From: Polytrichum commune
Lineage: Eukaryota > Streptophyta > Polytrichopsida > Polytrichales > Polytrichaceae
Length of the DNA stretch: 64,000 bases
NCBI GenBank assembly: GCA_950295325.1
Contig: OX485808.1
Span: forward strand, 13,208,501-13,272,500
Direction: 5' to 3'
In this document: positions 23,640-35,679 of the stretch, piece by piece
Numbering within the stretch: position 1 is the first letter of the stretch
Layout of the letters: every line of letters starts with the position of its first letter
Notes under the pieces: generated by a model
Seen by the model: the letters and a program-made list of their open reading frames with translations, nothing else
Database searches by the model: none
Told to the model about the DNA's origin: nothing
Position numbers and translations under genes: made by a program

Positions 23640-24750
23640 TCTTGCCTTTCTTTGCAGGTTGCTGCTCAGCACTCTTCTTGCCATCAGGACAATCTCTAGC
23701 CAAGTGTCCTTCCTTATGACATTGAAAACAAAGACCATCATTTTTGTCAGTGCTTCTTGCCGAAGCGGCCTCCCCTTTACTCTGCTTACTCTTCTTGTAA
23801 AAGGCGGAAGAACGGCCTTCAGAGCGGCGAAACTTGTTGTCTCTAATCGGCCATGTGTGGCCATTGATCTTGACAACCGGTGCATCAAAATGAGACTTAT
23901 CATTGTCCCGTCCTTTTGCATCTTATGTGTACGTAGCGTCTATAGTCACTGCATAATTGATGAGATGCTTGATGTCCTCCCATGGCCCACCATCGCCCTT
24001 AGGATCCACCAAGACCTTCTTGCGGATATCCTCCTTGAGCCCTGATATGAATCTCTCAATCTTATCTCCCTGGGAGACATGATTTTTAGTAATGTGTGAA
24101 CACAACTACTGAAACTCATTTGCATAGTCCTCAACAAAACCTTTCTGTTTAAGAACACGAAGCTTGTTCCGCGCTACCAACTCTTGATTGACACTGCCAT
24201 AAGCAGTGAGTAATGTATCATAGAAGTTATCCCAGAGCTGCGGATCTTTCTTATCCGCTGCCAGCTCCAATGCAAGCATATCCCAATGTTGTGACACATT
24301 GGTTTCCAGATATGTTGACGCAATTGTGACCCACTCCTCAGGAGCAATCTGGCGTGCAACCAAGAATTTTTTCATCTGGTTGAGCCAAGCCAGAATGGTA
24401 ATTTTGGATTTATCCTTTAACCGTTCCGGCTTGCCAGCAGCTGTGGTGGACTTAGAACGGTCCCCCTCATTATACTTCTTCAAGAGTTGGACATGGCATT
24501 CCAATGCTTCCAAGCGATTGGAATGTGTGTTCACAATCGAGAAGGTTATTTCACCTTGCTGCTCTACACGCTGAAATTGACTTAAGTCATCAATCAATTT
24601 CCCATTGCAGTAACCCTGAATAGCTTGGACCACCAAACTACGGATACTGGCATCACTCGGTGAAGAGGATGTGCCAATCGGGAAAACCTGGGGAGGACTA
24701 TCCTCCCTTGACGGTCCAGAAGTGTCCATATCCTCGATGGCCATAACATA
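23640..24750 (-). pseudogene. Chromovirus gag region (fossil)
   Basis: This region encodes the capsid and nucleocapsid part of the element. The N-terminal stretch has acidic, Ser/Pro-rich sequence, then a helical block with WLNQMKKFL and a later W-D-L/F-type capsid pattern as in retrotransposon gag proteins. A single CCHC zinc knuckle of the form CFQCHKEGHLARDC lies near 23690-23735. It is broken, and its role was RNA packaging in cytoplasmic particles. Confidence 0.8.
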
Positions 24751-25082
24751 AACACACAAAATACAATGCCAAAAATTTGTGGGACTGCTCACGCGGTCCT
24801 GTACAATAAAAACCAAAACAGGAGACAAAACAATTCTACCCCCCAGTAGCTTTCCCCAACAGAAAAATTAACCTCGTGTCTGAGAGCCACAGGAGACGAC
24901 GTAACTCTCCTGTGCGACGCTCACTGCCCAGGCAGCAGGCTGCCTCCCTCTGCTAGGCCGGAAGGAGACGAGACGAGACGCGACCCCCCAGGATCGCAAC
25001 ACCCTCCAGAAAAATTACCAGCATAACAATTACACAGCGGAAGTTAATAAAAACCCAAATGAAAACAAGGTACAAGAGCGCC

Positions 25083-25095
25083 GGCTCTGATACCA
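25083..25095 (-). other. Primer binding site, initiator tRNA-Met type
   Basis: The minus strand reads TGGTATCAGAGCC one base inside the 5' LTR. This is the complement of the 3' end of plant initiator tRNA-Met, the usual primer of chromoviruses. Confidence 0.92.
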
Positions 25096-25096
25096 A

Positions 25097-25444
25097 TGTA
25101 ACGTTCTCAAATATTATGAGATTCAAGAGGCATGTTCCTCCCAACCTTAGAGCTTATATACTAGATACTACTATGAGTTGAGGCCACCTCCAACTAGTAG
25201 TTAAGTATATGCTAGCAAGCTCTCCCTCCATGCCTTTAGGATAATTCTAAGTGCACTTAACTAATGGTCGTTACTTACGAGGTAGAACCAAGTGTAAAAC
25301 AATAGCTTCAACTAGTTAACTCCCTTTACCTTTAGGACTGCTAGAGCACTCAGGGTAGCGCCTCTAGTCTTCTAGTAAAGGAGTCCTAGTTGAATGAGAG
25401 GTTGTAAATAAACAATAAACAATAAATATGTAATACACGTTACA
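25097..25444 (-). repeat. 5' LTR of the chromovirus
   Basis: It is 348 bp, running TGTAACG to CGTTACA on the plus strand, so the ends form a 7 bp inverted repeat. It adjoins the primer site and is therefore the upstream LTR for the minus-strand element. Confidence 0.95.
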
Positions 25445-25639
25445 ACGGGCTTGCACGCATCATGTTGTCATTGTTATAAGTATTGTCGTTATTGCAATGT
25501 TGACTTTGTGTTATTCCATAATGTCACATGCTACGCTAATTTTTCTATTATCATGCATGCCATGCATCCATGTTAACACTGCACACCTCCTTAATATCAT
25601 GTGCACTTTGGTTGCCATGAGATTAGGAAGGTTAAAGTG

Positions 25640-26000
25640 TAAATATTGTATTTAGTGTCATAAGATATTTTATGTCATTGTGGTAACTTTTCTAGTGAAA
25701 TTGCTTGAGAATAAGTTTACAAGTATAGTCGTCCCAACTTACTTTTAGTTCATCCATATGCCAGTTGTTGAAACCACATTTGGTATAGTTTGCACGCAAT
25801 GCATTATTGTCATGAATCATTGCAATGTGGATGAAAATTCACTTAACAAGTGATAATAATCACAACATTGTAAATCCACAATGCCCAAGAAAATTGACAA
25901 GGAATGACCAAATAATGTTAGGCTTACATTTAGTGTAAGTGACACTACATGGGCGGTTTACAATATTAGAATTGGTGACACCAACTACAATATTCAGTGT
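25640..26000 (+). repeat. Dispersed repeat R2, copy 1
   Basis: It matches 49195-49535 over about 340 bp in the same order: GTCATTGTGGTAACTTTT, GTTCATCCAT, GGATGAAAATTCACTTAA, CAAGGAATGACCAAATA, ATTAGAATTGGTGACACCA. Motifs resembling TTTAGTGTNNGTGACACTA occur near the right end. Ends and class are not resolved. Confidence 0.65.
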
Positions 26001-26289
26001 ATGGGGAAAGATTTTGGGCCAAATCTGTCGAGATCTTAGTGTTTCAAAGACGAATTGGTTACATGTTGATTTTGGTCAATTTTTCTCTATCATTGATTTT
26101 GGCACATTCCATAGATTCCTTTAAAATAATCAGCGATTTGCTTAAAGTCTCGAACTTGAACCAGTTACTTCTAAAACTCAATCAGCCCATCTGTATCTAG
26201 CAGTTGGCTCTTCCCGTTTGTATCAACATTCAATTTGCTTGAGCATTGTCTGCTATGAAACTTATCAAATTCACACTGGGAACTCCATT

Positions 26290-26455
26290 CTTTTTCTTTT
26301 TCTTTCTTTTTTTGAGACAGAAGGCCGACATGCCAACGCCAAAGCACATGAGGCGGTTGACCACCTGGCAAGTTTTTTGTCAAGTAGAGAGGAGATTCCA
26401 TAGTCAGGAATCGAACCGCCAACCTCATCCTTGAGAACTTCATTCTCTACCATGA
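26290..26455 (-). mobile_element. tRNA-derived SINE, copy 3
   Basis: On the minus strand, a box A TGGTAGAGAATG (26441-26452) and a canonical box B GGTTCGATTCC (26407-26417) lie 35 bases apart. The body continues through CTACTTGACAAAAAACTTGC and CAGGTGGTCAACC, shared with copies 1 and 2. It ends in an A-rich tail (A/G tract, 26290-26323). This is the best-preserved promoter of the three copies. No clear target duplication. Confidence 0.78.
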
Positions 26456-26462
26456 CATAATT

Positions 26463-27361
26463 CAAGTTTTCCCATAAGAGAATTTGTGTTGCGCCATCTT
26501 CATATTGCATGTCACAACATGTGATTGTCAACACTTTACAATATTTGTTGTCATACACATTGCATGCCACATTATCCTCCAGCCATCATACGTTTGAAAT
26601 GGACAAGCATTGTCCATGAATTCTCAATGTCTCCTCCCACCTACACTCGCTTTACAAGCTGCACACCACTTCCTAGAAGGTTCATCTACATTTTGAAAAA
26701 CAAAAACTTTGTCCTTTGACTACCCAATGAACATGCTACCATGAACAAACTTCAAAGCGTAATGGTTTTTTAGCGCCATAATAATATCCATCGTCCCCAT
26801 TCCATTGTGCACAAAATGTTTTGAACTAGAGATGAAGTTACAACAATTTGGGAAGGCAAATAAACTATATTTATTCATGACCATCTCCAATGACAAACCA
26901 CCAAGGTAATGGCCATTGTTGTTAGTAGGGGATTTTAGAAGGTAGACTGCCAAGAAATATTTGTTTGTTGCCATCACTATAGCACTATGGTCTTTTCATC
27001 ACATCATTTGCAACCCACTAGTAAGCCATGTTTAATGATTCCCAACATGTACCATTGGATACATGGTTAAGGTGCAAACCAAGATAGGAGTTGGCCCGGA
27101 CCATTCAGTGTTGTTGCCACATTGCGATGCATGTAATCACAATAATCGTTGGTGCAATGGAGATGACTTGCACAAATAGAGGGATGGAAGGATAATTTAA
27201 AGTTATTTTGAATATGCATGGTTTCGTAGTGCACGAAGGCTAACCATCATACATCTCGTCCATGCCATCCATAGAGTGGTTGTATGCATTTGGGACTCCA
27301 ATTGTCGCAAGGGGCAACTCAAACAAAATATCGCCACCAAAAGACGAGGGGACGTACTTGA
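26463..27361. other. Unassigned DNA, no gene seen
   Basis: Only short frames without recognisable domains. Confidence 0.45.
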
Positions 27362-27369
27362 CATCCCGC

Positions 27370-27866
27370 CACGGGTAGATCACTTAGTGCATTTTAAAAA
27401 CGACGTGCGGCATAATATAGAGAGGATTAAAATCATTTGAAATAAAAATTATAAAGGAATTCCAAATAATGAAGGGGCCATTAAATGTAGACAATCCCAT
27501 TATAAGTAAGTTAGATGGACATAAAATGTGGGCCATTATTTTTTTGTAAAATTAATATAGGGGCTGAAGATAAGGATCCTAGAAGGTATGTTTAGTATGG
27601 TATGTAAATGGGTTTGGGACTCACGGGGATGGATGATAATTGGGATTTCCATCTGTCCAAAATTACTTAAAAGGAATATAGAGTACAAAAAATTGCAGTG
27701 ACTTGGACAATATAAGTAATGGAAGGGTGCAAACAAATGGGCCATTTTTGAAATTTAAGTAATTATAGGGAGGCTTTAATTCAGCCCTTGAAGGTAAATA
27801 GCCCCAAAACAAATAACCCCCAGCCGCACGTGGTGCACAAAAATGCCTTAGAGTGATCTACCCGTG
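27370..27866. mobile_element. hAT-type MITE
   Basis: The termini CACGGGTAGATCACT and AGTGATCTACCCGTG are perfect 15 bp inverted repeats and continue as a looser pair ending in ACGTGCGG / CCGCACGT. The octamer CATCCCGC is duplicated exactly at 27362-27369 and 27867-27874. It is 497 bp with no coding capacity. It is the same terminal family as 18472-18885 but with a different interior. Confidence 0.92.
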
Positions 27867-27874
27867 CATCCCGC

Positions 27875-30800
27875 GCACCTCTATGTTCTCAAAATCACTT
27901 GATACAAGATCAAACTTGGACCTTTTCATAAACTTTGTTTGTGCATCAACAATATTTAAACATGTAGGAAAAAAAAGGGTGTAGCAGAGGACGTTGAGAT
28001 GGTGTATCATGGCGAGCTACCCTCATGTATAGAGGAGGACTATAAGAGGATTTGTATAGATGATTAAATTGATCTAACACGTACAATGATTTTTGCATCG
28101 GAGTGAAAGAAAGATCTAATGAAATAAAAACCACCTCATAAAGTTTGTTCATTGAATTTTCTATCCAGAGGGCATTGGGAAGGAGTTTAATTTGTATTTC
28201 TACATGGAAATAGTGATGTCTCAAAAAGATTAACTACAACACAATTGTCCTCCTCGAATTTTAATCGCACAATCACGGTATCGTCATTAGGTTCCAATTT
28301 CATGGTGGCGACACTTGGGATTTGGACAGTGGACGTGCTAGACTCATTTGTCAAATTGATAGTAGAAGCTTCCATTTGGGAATCAAAAAGACCTATCATT
28401 GCAAATGAACAAGTACCCAAAATCCACATGAAATTGTCATCAATCCAATTCCTTTGTAGAAATATATTATTTCAGACAACTATACATCCTCAAAGTACAT
28501 CTCTTGCTCAACATACATGGTGCCTATGTGCAAATTTAACCTCAAACTAAGCAAACGTTAAAAAACACACACGTTGTCAAGGGGCAAAGTGAAGGGCATG
28601 AAGGATCCATGAGCTCGGATGATTGCCATTGAGGGAAAAAAGAATAGGTTCACACAAAATGGACCTATGGACCCTTAAGTAATGAACGGTAGTGGGAGGC
28701 AAGTTTAATCCATGGGAACCCTAGCACCTAACATCAAACAAGTTGTTGAGACTAAGAATAACACACAACATGGCATACAACAAAAAATATACAAAACACC
28801 ATACTACCAAAATAGTCACAAGACAACTACTGTGGGGCATGCATGAACCCTAAATAATATCTCCGCAGTAGACCTCAATGCACGCACCTCAATAGGAAAA
28901 GCAAGAGATGGATTAAAGGTTGTAGGGAACCATATTGCATGCACTATACCAAGCATATGTAGAGGACATCACACCAATGCAAGAGGACATGTTTACGACA
29001 CCATCGAAGTGAATAAAGAGGGTGGGGGGTGTTAAAGTTCTCTAGTACAAAGAATTTGAGCATTACAAAAATATAGCATCAAATGGGGAGAATTACACAG
29101 TGTGACACATTAGAAACCATGAGAACACTAGAATTAACTATGATTGAGGAGGATGAAAATGTGGCAATGGAGACACATGATACGTTGACGACAAAGAAAG
29201 CGACACCATGCATGATTTGTCAAATGTATAATGAGGGGATTCAATGTGCATTGGATTTGTAAGCATGGTTATGTTGTGTATTTGAAATTTTATAGCAGTC
29301 AAAGTAAACCAACCCATTGTAGATCATCTAATATAGTCCTTAGCTTTGTCATTGGTATATGGGTCCCGTAGGCATCCTAGTCCTACTTCATGGATGTTTT
29401 CAATGAATCACGTGAATGGGGTTGATGGAAGGCCGGAATATGTCCCTATTTCCGGCTTCCAGGGCAGGCCAAGAGGATGGCGTTGAGAGCATGCCAAAAG
29501 TTGAAGCATGGAGGTAGAGGGAAGGGTGTTGGACGGAATGCATAGATGGTCACATATACTTTGAGGATAGAGGGTGGCGGGGAGGCAGTGGCATGTGAGT
29601 AGGGGGGCCATCAAGGAGCATGGGAGGGGCGAATTGACTTTGGTTGGCAACGGGGAGCAAAATGTGATGGAGGTGGAAGGAGGCAACAACAATCTCACAC
29701 CAAGTTTGAGGAACGATCGCCACTGAAGTACCGTATGTTGGTAGCCAGTTTGGCACAAATGTGCCGGATAAATATTTAAAGTGACAAAAGTTGACATGGC
29801 ATCTTAGAATAATAATTTCAAAAATTCTAACACATTTCATATGACTTTTTGTATTTCTAGTTGGTTTGCAAATATCCAAATAGTAGCTAGAAGGCATTCA
29901 CAATATACATAGCATTAGTAGTATGTTTAAGTATGTATGTCCTTCCCATGAGGTGTTCATAGTCCATGTGAGATATGTAAACTTGGGACAATGAAGCCCT
30001 AGTAGTTCTCTTGTATGTATTTGTCCACATCTTTTGTATAACAACTTCAAATTTTATTGTTTCCTTGTTGGAGATGGTAGTATGTTTGATTGGTTAATTT
30101 TTCTTAGTTTAACCAACTCCAAAAAAATAAAATTTCTTAGCATAATCAATCTCAGAAATATGTTCATAACACATTTTCTCTTCAAACCTCCTCACTTTTT
30201 GAAAATGCTTGCCGAAATTTGTTCATATCTTTCGCACAAAATTTTCACATGACAAAGTTATTCTTGGACGTGATACTTTGTTTTATATATACCAACTTTC
30301 TCTAGTTGGACACAATTTCAAATAAGTGCATCTTCTATGTGGAATTGAGGTCTGAAAGTTTATTAAGGACATAGACCAAGCTCTTAGTACATAATCTTGC
30401 AATTTCATGATAACCCAATTCTTTGCCATAACTAAGGATGACTTGGAATATAATGCAAACCCGCCTCATCACCATGATAACCTATAGTGGTTTATTAACA
30501 TTAGTACATAAGCTTGTTTTTGATGAGAATTACCATATTCCAAGAAAACATAAGATAAATTAAGGTAACTTTGAAGAATTGTGTCTATCATTTGCAAAAT
30601 AATTCGACATTCATTTTTAGAATTATTTTGTGCCGGACTGGCTATCAACCTATAGTACCCTTGCACCTATTGCAAGAATGCCAAAGGTGCATGTGTGTGT
30701 GTGTGTGTGTGCACATATGGTTTCCATAGGGTTTGAGTTTCTTGATCCAATAATTTGAAATTTTGACTATAGAGATCTAAGACACAAATTTTGGGTAAAG

Positions 30801-31769
30801 GTTGATGGATCTCTAATTAGAGCATGACCATATAAGTGCGGGATTCAAAGTTGGTTGTTGGACTTTGACCTTTTGATTATGTAGTTGAGTCATTTCAGAC
30901 TTGGTTTGCTTGCCTTGAATATCGGGCTCTTAGTTAGACCTTGGCTTGGATTTCAAGGTGCAGTTAGAAGCACTTAAGGGGTTGCCCTACCCCATTGTTG
31001 TCCACATTTCTTGTCAAGAAGGGGTAATTTTTGAAATTTAGGTTAATTTGTGGTTTGATATTCCTCCTAAGGCTATGTATTGGTTAGAAAAAAATCAAAT
31101 TATTACTCATTTAGTGAAAAAGAGCTTAGTAGTTCCATAAGTAAACAATTATAACTCTTGGCAAGGGGTAGTAGAAATTTTGATAAGGGGCAATGGATTT
31201 GTGAAAATGTGAAGAGAAGGTTGGAATCTAGCTATGCATAGGTGTACCCCTTGAGGGTTGAACTCCCTGCTCCTCCTCTCCAAATTTATCCTCATAGGCA
31301 ATAGTCGTAGCCATAAAACATTTAGTAAAGACAAAAAAAGAACAAAATTTAGAAATCCCTCTCGGGAAGAGAGAGCATAATTCTTTTGTTGTAGATTTGT
31401 GCAAAATCTATAGTCTAACTGAATGGACAAGGTGTGAATCATGTGTTGATGAGTAAACTTATTCTCTTTGAGGAGTAATTAATGGTGAGAAATTGTTGTG
31501 GGAAAGTGTATGATCATTTGTCTTGATTCTTGTAGAGTGAGTGAATAAATGGCATATGAGAACTTGTTATGACCATCACCTAAAGTGAAATTAAAGGATG
31601 TGAAACCCTTGATTGAATAAGTATTAGTCCATGAGCATAGATTCCACATGCTTAGGATAGATTGGCATGTACGAGGGAATGACCAATTGTTTGTCACTTG
31701 AGAAGAGAGTGAACACTTAAGTTGTAAATGTGATCAGTGCATGTGATCAGTGCATTAGTATGGTGTATA
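27875..31769. other. Unassigned DNA, no gene seen
   Basis: Minus-strand frames at about 28190-28430 and 29400-29900 show no domain I know. A (GT)n tract lies near 30694. From about 31.0 kb onward the sequence may already belong to the flank or LTR of the Athila-like element. Confidence 0.4.
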
Positions 31770-34450
31770 TATGTGGGGTGAAAAACCCTGGCTGACAATA
31801 ACAATAAAATATAAATTATGGCACATTGCCCTGTGAAATTTAAATATTTACCAATTTGTGTCCCGTGTGTGGTGTGATTGAATCCATGTAAAATTAAATT
31901 GTCGAAGGCAATGACCTAATTGAAGGAAAAATCAAGGTGTGAAGCTTTGAAAACTTGGCTATAATCGAATACAAAACTATGATTTGGAGTGTAAAAGTGA
32001 CTTAGAATTCATCAAAGTCATAGGCTAGGAGTGTGAAGCTCAACCTTATAAATTCAAGAAAGGAATAACAGGGGGTGAGAATTAATCCACTGTGATATTG
32101 AAGTGTATTGATCATCGATAATCCACAGCCTGGAATTCATATAGGAAGTGGTAATCAAAATCAAAAAATTCTATTATAATGGAAATTGTCACATGAATGT
32201 AACGATATGATATTGTGAGCCAAATTTGTGGTCATTTCAGTTCAACTATAGGCTTATCGTTTAATTCGGATGGAGTCATCCAATAGGATGAATATAGTTA
32301 AACCATAGGAGGAAGTTATAACTATTGTCACGGCCATAGGAGGCCCTAGTAGGCGGTTACGGAAACTATCTTCTCCTCGCCTCCGTAAGAGGGCGGCCGA
32401 GGAAGGAGAAGCCAGACATTTCTTAGATCATTGTTGAGCGCATTGTAGAACAAATTGACTTGTCTCCCTCGACACCGATTGTGTGAGGATAATATTGAAA
32501 CTATATTCTGAGGAACTGAGCAATTACTGCAGTGATTGTAGGATTGCCAGACTCTGCTTATGTTTATTTTACTTTTTGATTATTGTTGATGGCTGAATCA
32601 ATGTCGAACTATTGTTGTGAGTGGAATACATGAATGAGAGGTTGGAAACTATAGTATGTGGAAACAATTACATTTATCTGGGTATGGATTGACAAGCATA
32701 ACTGAGTGACCTATAATCGGAATAGAAATGAGAAATGAGAACTGTTGCGGAGGAAGTAAAGTGGGAAAGGAGTTGAGCAATTTGAGAAACAACAAAGAGT
32801 ATGAGATTGAGAGATGTACGTGGAATTGTGGAATGATAATGAAGTGAAGACGATTACTGCAAGAGATGGAATATTGTGTAACTATCGTCTGAGTGTGAGT
32901 AATTGAATATGGTTGAGTAAAGAGGAACTGTGAGTTAGGAGTGTGAGCATTGTTGAAGAAGGAAGCTAAGATTGAGTGAACAGTCGCTGTTGCGAGGAAT
33001 ATAGAGATAGAGATATGAGAGTAACGTAAATAAGAATTGAGTCAAACTATGGACAGGGGAGTCCTTTATAATCCGAGCTTATGTTATATTCTTGGCCGAA
33101 GAAGGTGAGATTGAATTGAGAGAAAATGAGAAGCAGTGAGAGCGAGAATTATCAGCGAGTAAATCAAAATTGGTGTAACAATGAGCACACGGAGGGAAGT
33201 GGAATATAGTTGCACCTATTGGTCTCGTAAACTGAGAGGGTAAATCGATCGATTGTGAGAGAAACCTGTGGTCGAATTGAGAAATAGATCTGGAAGAAAA
33301 GATAGAATTTAAGAGAGGAATGACGAGAGGGAGAGAAGAGGCATAAAACTATGGACAGAGGAATTGAAAGAACATAGTTGAACCATGGCCAAGTGGTAGA
33401 AGAAGTTGGAAATTTGAGTGTCAGCCTGGAGTGGAACTTATGAGCGAGGGACCCTGTGAGAAGGCAGAAGGCCAAGTGTCAGAGCCGAGAGTTAATCAGC
33501 ATAGTGATATGGGCTATTGTTGAGACTTAAGTTAAACATTGAGGTGAAGTGTAAGGCCAAAGGCTGCCCATGAGGTGAAATGATTATTGTTAACCAGAAG
33601 AGAGGCAGAAAAGAGTGAGGTGACGATAGTGCAGCCGAAAGGAGATCGTAGTTGAATTTGATATCTTAGGCTGTTAGAGTTATCATTTGAAAAGTGAGTT
33701 TAAGGAGAGAATCTTAATCAATTGAAGTGATGAGAAATCACTTCTGATCAATTGACTAGGAAGAAAAATGAGAGATATAAGAGAGATTCAATGAACTTAG
33801 AATAGGATTAACTTTGGAGTATAAAGGAGACCTAGGCATAAGTTAATCTAATCTTAATCAAGTTTTAATGGTTAAGTAGTCAAGAGATGAGATCTTTGGG
33901 TATGGAATGCGATTTAATCCTTTCAACTATTGTCTTGTGTGTTACCCTGGTTGTTGTTGTTGCAGGTTGTGCAGGACGACCAAGACTATAGCTTGACGGA
34001 TAATGGTTAATTGCATAAGTTGTGAGTAATGATTAAATCTAGAGATAAGGAATAAACAATTGTTTTGTATTGGAATTAACATTGACCAAGTAATAAAGGA
34101 ATTGCCTTGAATTGAAGATGCATTGGCCAATGGTTACCAAAAGACAATTGTGTTACTCAAAGACTATTGTTCTCTCTTGACTATTGTTCTACAAAATCTC
34201 ATGACGAGATGGTTACTACCGAGACTGACACACATACCCCACTGACTGAGACACAGTGAGAGGAAACCAAGAGAGAAAAGGAGAGTAAAAGACATACCAG
34301 TCATGTTCTAGAGTGAATATAGCAAACCCTTTGGTCTAATTAAGGAACTATGAAGTGACAAATGCCTGTAATAGACACTAGTTAAGCCTTCCTTGAGAGT
34401 CTGTACCCTGGTGTTTTGGGTTATTTAAGTGAGAGCAAAAACTAACTACA
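31770..34450 (+). repeat. 5' LTR of Athila-like A (left end uncertain)
   Basis: The right end is fixed: ...ACTACA at 34450, four T residues, then the primer site. The left end is only proposed, at TGTGGGGTGAAAAACC near 31770, because LTRs of this group start with TG and can exceed 1.5 kb. The interior has no long frames and a purine-rich plus strand. Confidence 0.45.
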
Positions 34451-34454
34451 TTTT

Positions 34455-34471
34455 TGGCGCCGCTGCCGGGG
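34455..34471 (+). other. Primer binding site, tRNA-Asp type
   Basis: TGGCGCCGCTGCCGGGG differs by one base from the TGGCGCCGTTGCCGGGG site used by Athila-type elements, and sits directly after the LTR end. Confidence 0.9.
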
Positions 34472-34549
34472 AAGGCAGAGGTCGTCTTAAGGCATAATCA
34501 TTTTTTCATAATTAAGACCTATTAATGTCTAAGAGAGAAACCTACCACA

Positions 34550-35610
34550 ATGGGTGGACAGGGGAAGTGGAAAGCTAGAGGAGAAAGGAATAGGGAGAAG
34601 GCTTGGAGTGGTAGAAGTCAAAATACTTCATACACACATCCATCTGTCCCTACACCTTCATCATGCCCTAGACATTTCCAGTCACACCCTGTACCTAGTG
34701 GGATAGGAGAAGGAGCCATTAGACATATTTTTGCTATTTTGAGGAATCTTGTGTCAAGAATAGATTACCTTGACCGTTGTGTACACGGAATCCCTGAAGT
34801 TGAGAAGTGTCATCATAGACGTCTGACTAGTGACCTAAATCGGACAGTAGTGAACACCGTACCTCAGACCAAAAGATTACACGAGTGTGAGAGTTGTTGT
34901 AAGTCATCTCATTTTACCTCTTGTTGTCCACGACAACAAGAAGTGAAGAAGAGTTTCATTACAATTGGAATTCAAACTGAGTCACCGTATTTATCTCACG
35001 CCATAGATATAACACGGTGTCGGTATTGTTCCAATTGGGATGACAGTTGAGATTAGTGAGCGGTTAAGAAATCTGAAATGAGCCAGTTACCGAGTGGTTA
35101 AACTACTCCGTAATATGACTTGGTGTTGGCAAGTTTCGGAACCAGCCAGCTGTGATTTATATACTGGAGGATACTTGTTTTCAGCCTTGTATAGGTTATA
35201 TCGGTCAGGATACAGAGGAAATGGATTGTATATCACCCCTAATGCAGTGAGTATCCCAAGAGAGTTCAAAGAATTATTTTTAGCTTTACCCTTAGATGTG
35301 CAGCAAAACATTACCAATAGAGTTTGGAACGGCGGAGAGGAATATAACAAAGTAATTGTGAGAAACAATCACCCTGTTATACCCTTATCACTCCGATTTT
35401 TATTTGCAATCTATGGGAGATTAAAAAGTGCTACTTCTTTAGTGGTGCCAGCCGGCACAGGAATGTGGAAAGGAGATAAAATATCTAGGACAGAGTATAG
35501 GTTTGTTTTTGGAGCACCAGATCTCAGGGCAAGACTATTAATACCTGACTTCATGGACCAAAAACCTATGTATACCAATCCCATAGACTTTAGAATGATA
35601 TGTTTGTAGG
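34550..35610 (+). pseudogene. Leader / extra N-terminal region of Athila-like A (fossil)
   Basis: Coding-like sequence lies between the primer site and the capsid region. One stretch is basic and Cys/His-rich near its end. The next has a coherent hydrophobic pattern (ALPLDVQQNITNRVW, FLFAIYGRLKSA, FVFGAPDLRARLL). I recognise no domain. It may be a gag N-terminal extension or a lineage-specific protein. Confidence 0.5.
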
Positions 35611-35679
35611 GATCCTAGAACTAGTTAGAGTTAGTCAAGCTGGAATCTGCTCATGAAAAATCTCATTCTCAAACTGCAT

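Larger units (their letters stand above)
19100..25444 (-). mobile_element. Chromovirus (Ty3/Gypsy, chromodomain) LTR retrotransposon, broken but recent
   Basis: This is a full-length element of 6345 bp read on the minus strand. It has two 348 bp LTRs, a tRNA-iMet primer site, gag with a CCHC knuckle, protease, reverse transcriptase, RNase H, integrase and a C-terminal chromodomain, in the usual Ty3/Gypsy order. The flanking pentamers ATGGG (19095-19099) and ACGGG (25445-25449) differ by one base. The LTRs differ at 2 of 348 positions, so the insertion is recent: a few hundred thousand to about two million years, depending on the assumed rate. The coding region is a fossil, interrupted at roughly six to eight places. 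The lineage within chromoviruses (Reina, Galadriel or Tekay type) cannot be fixed by eye. Confidence 0.95.
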
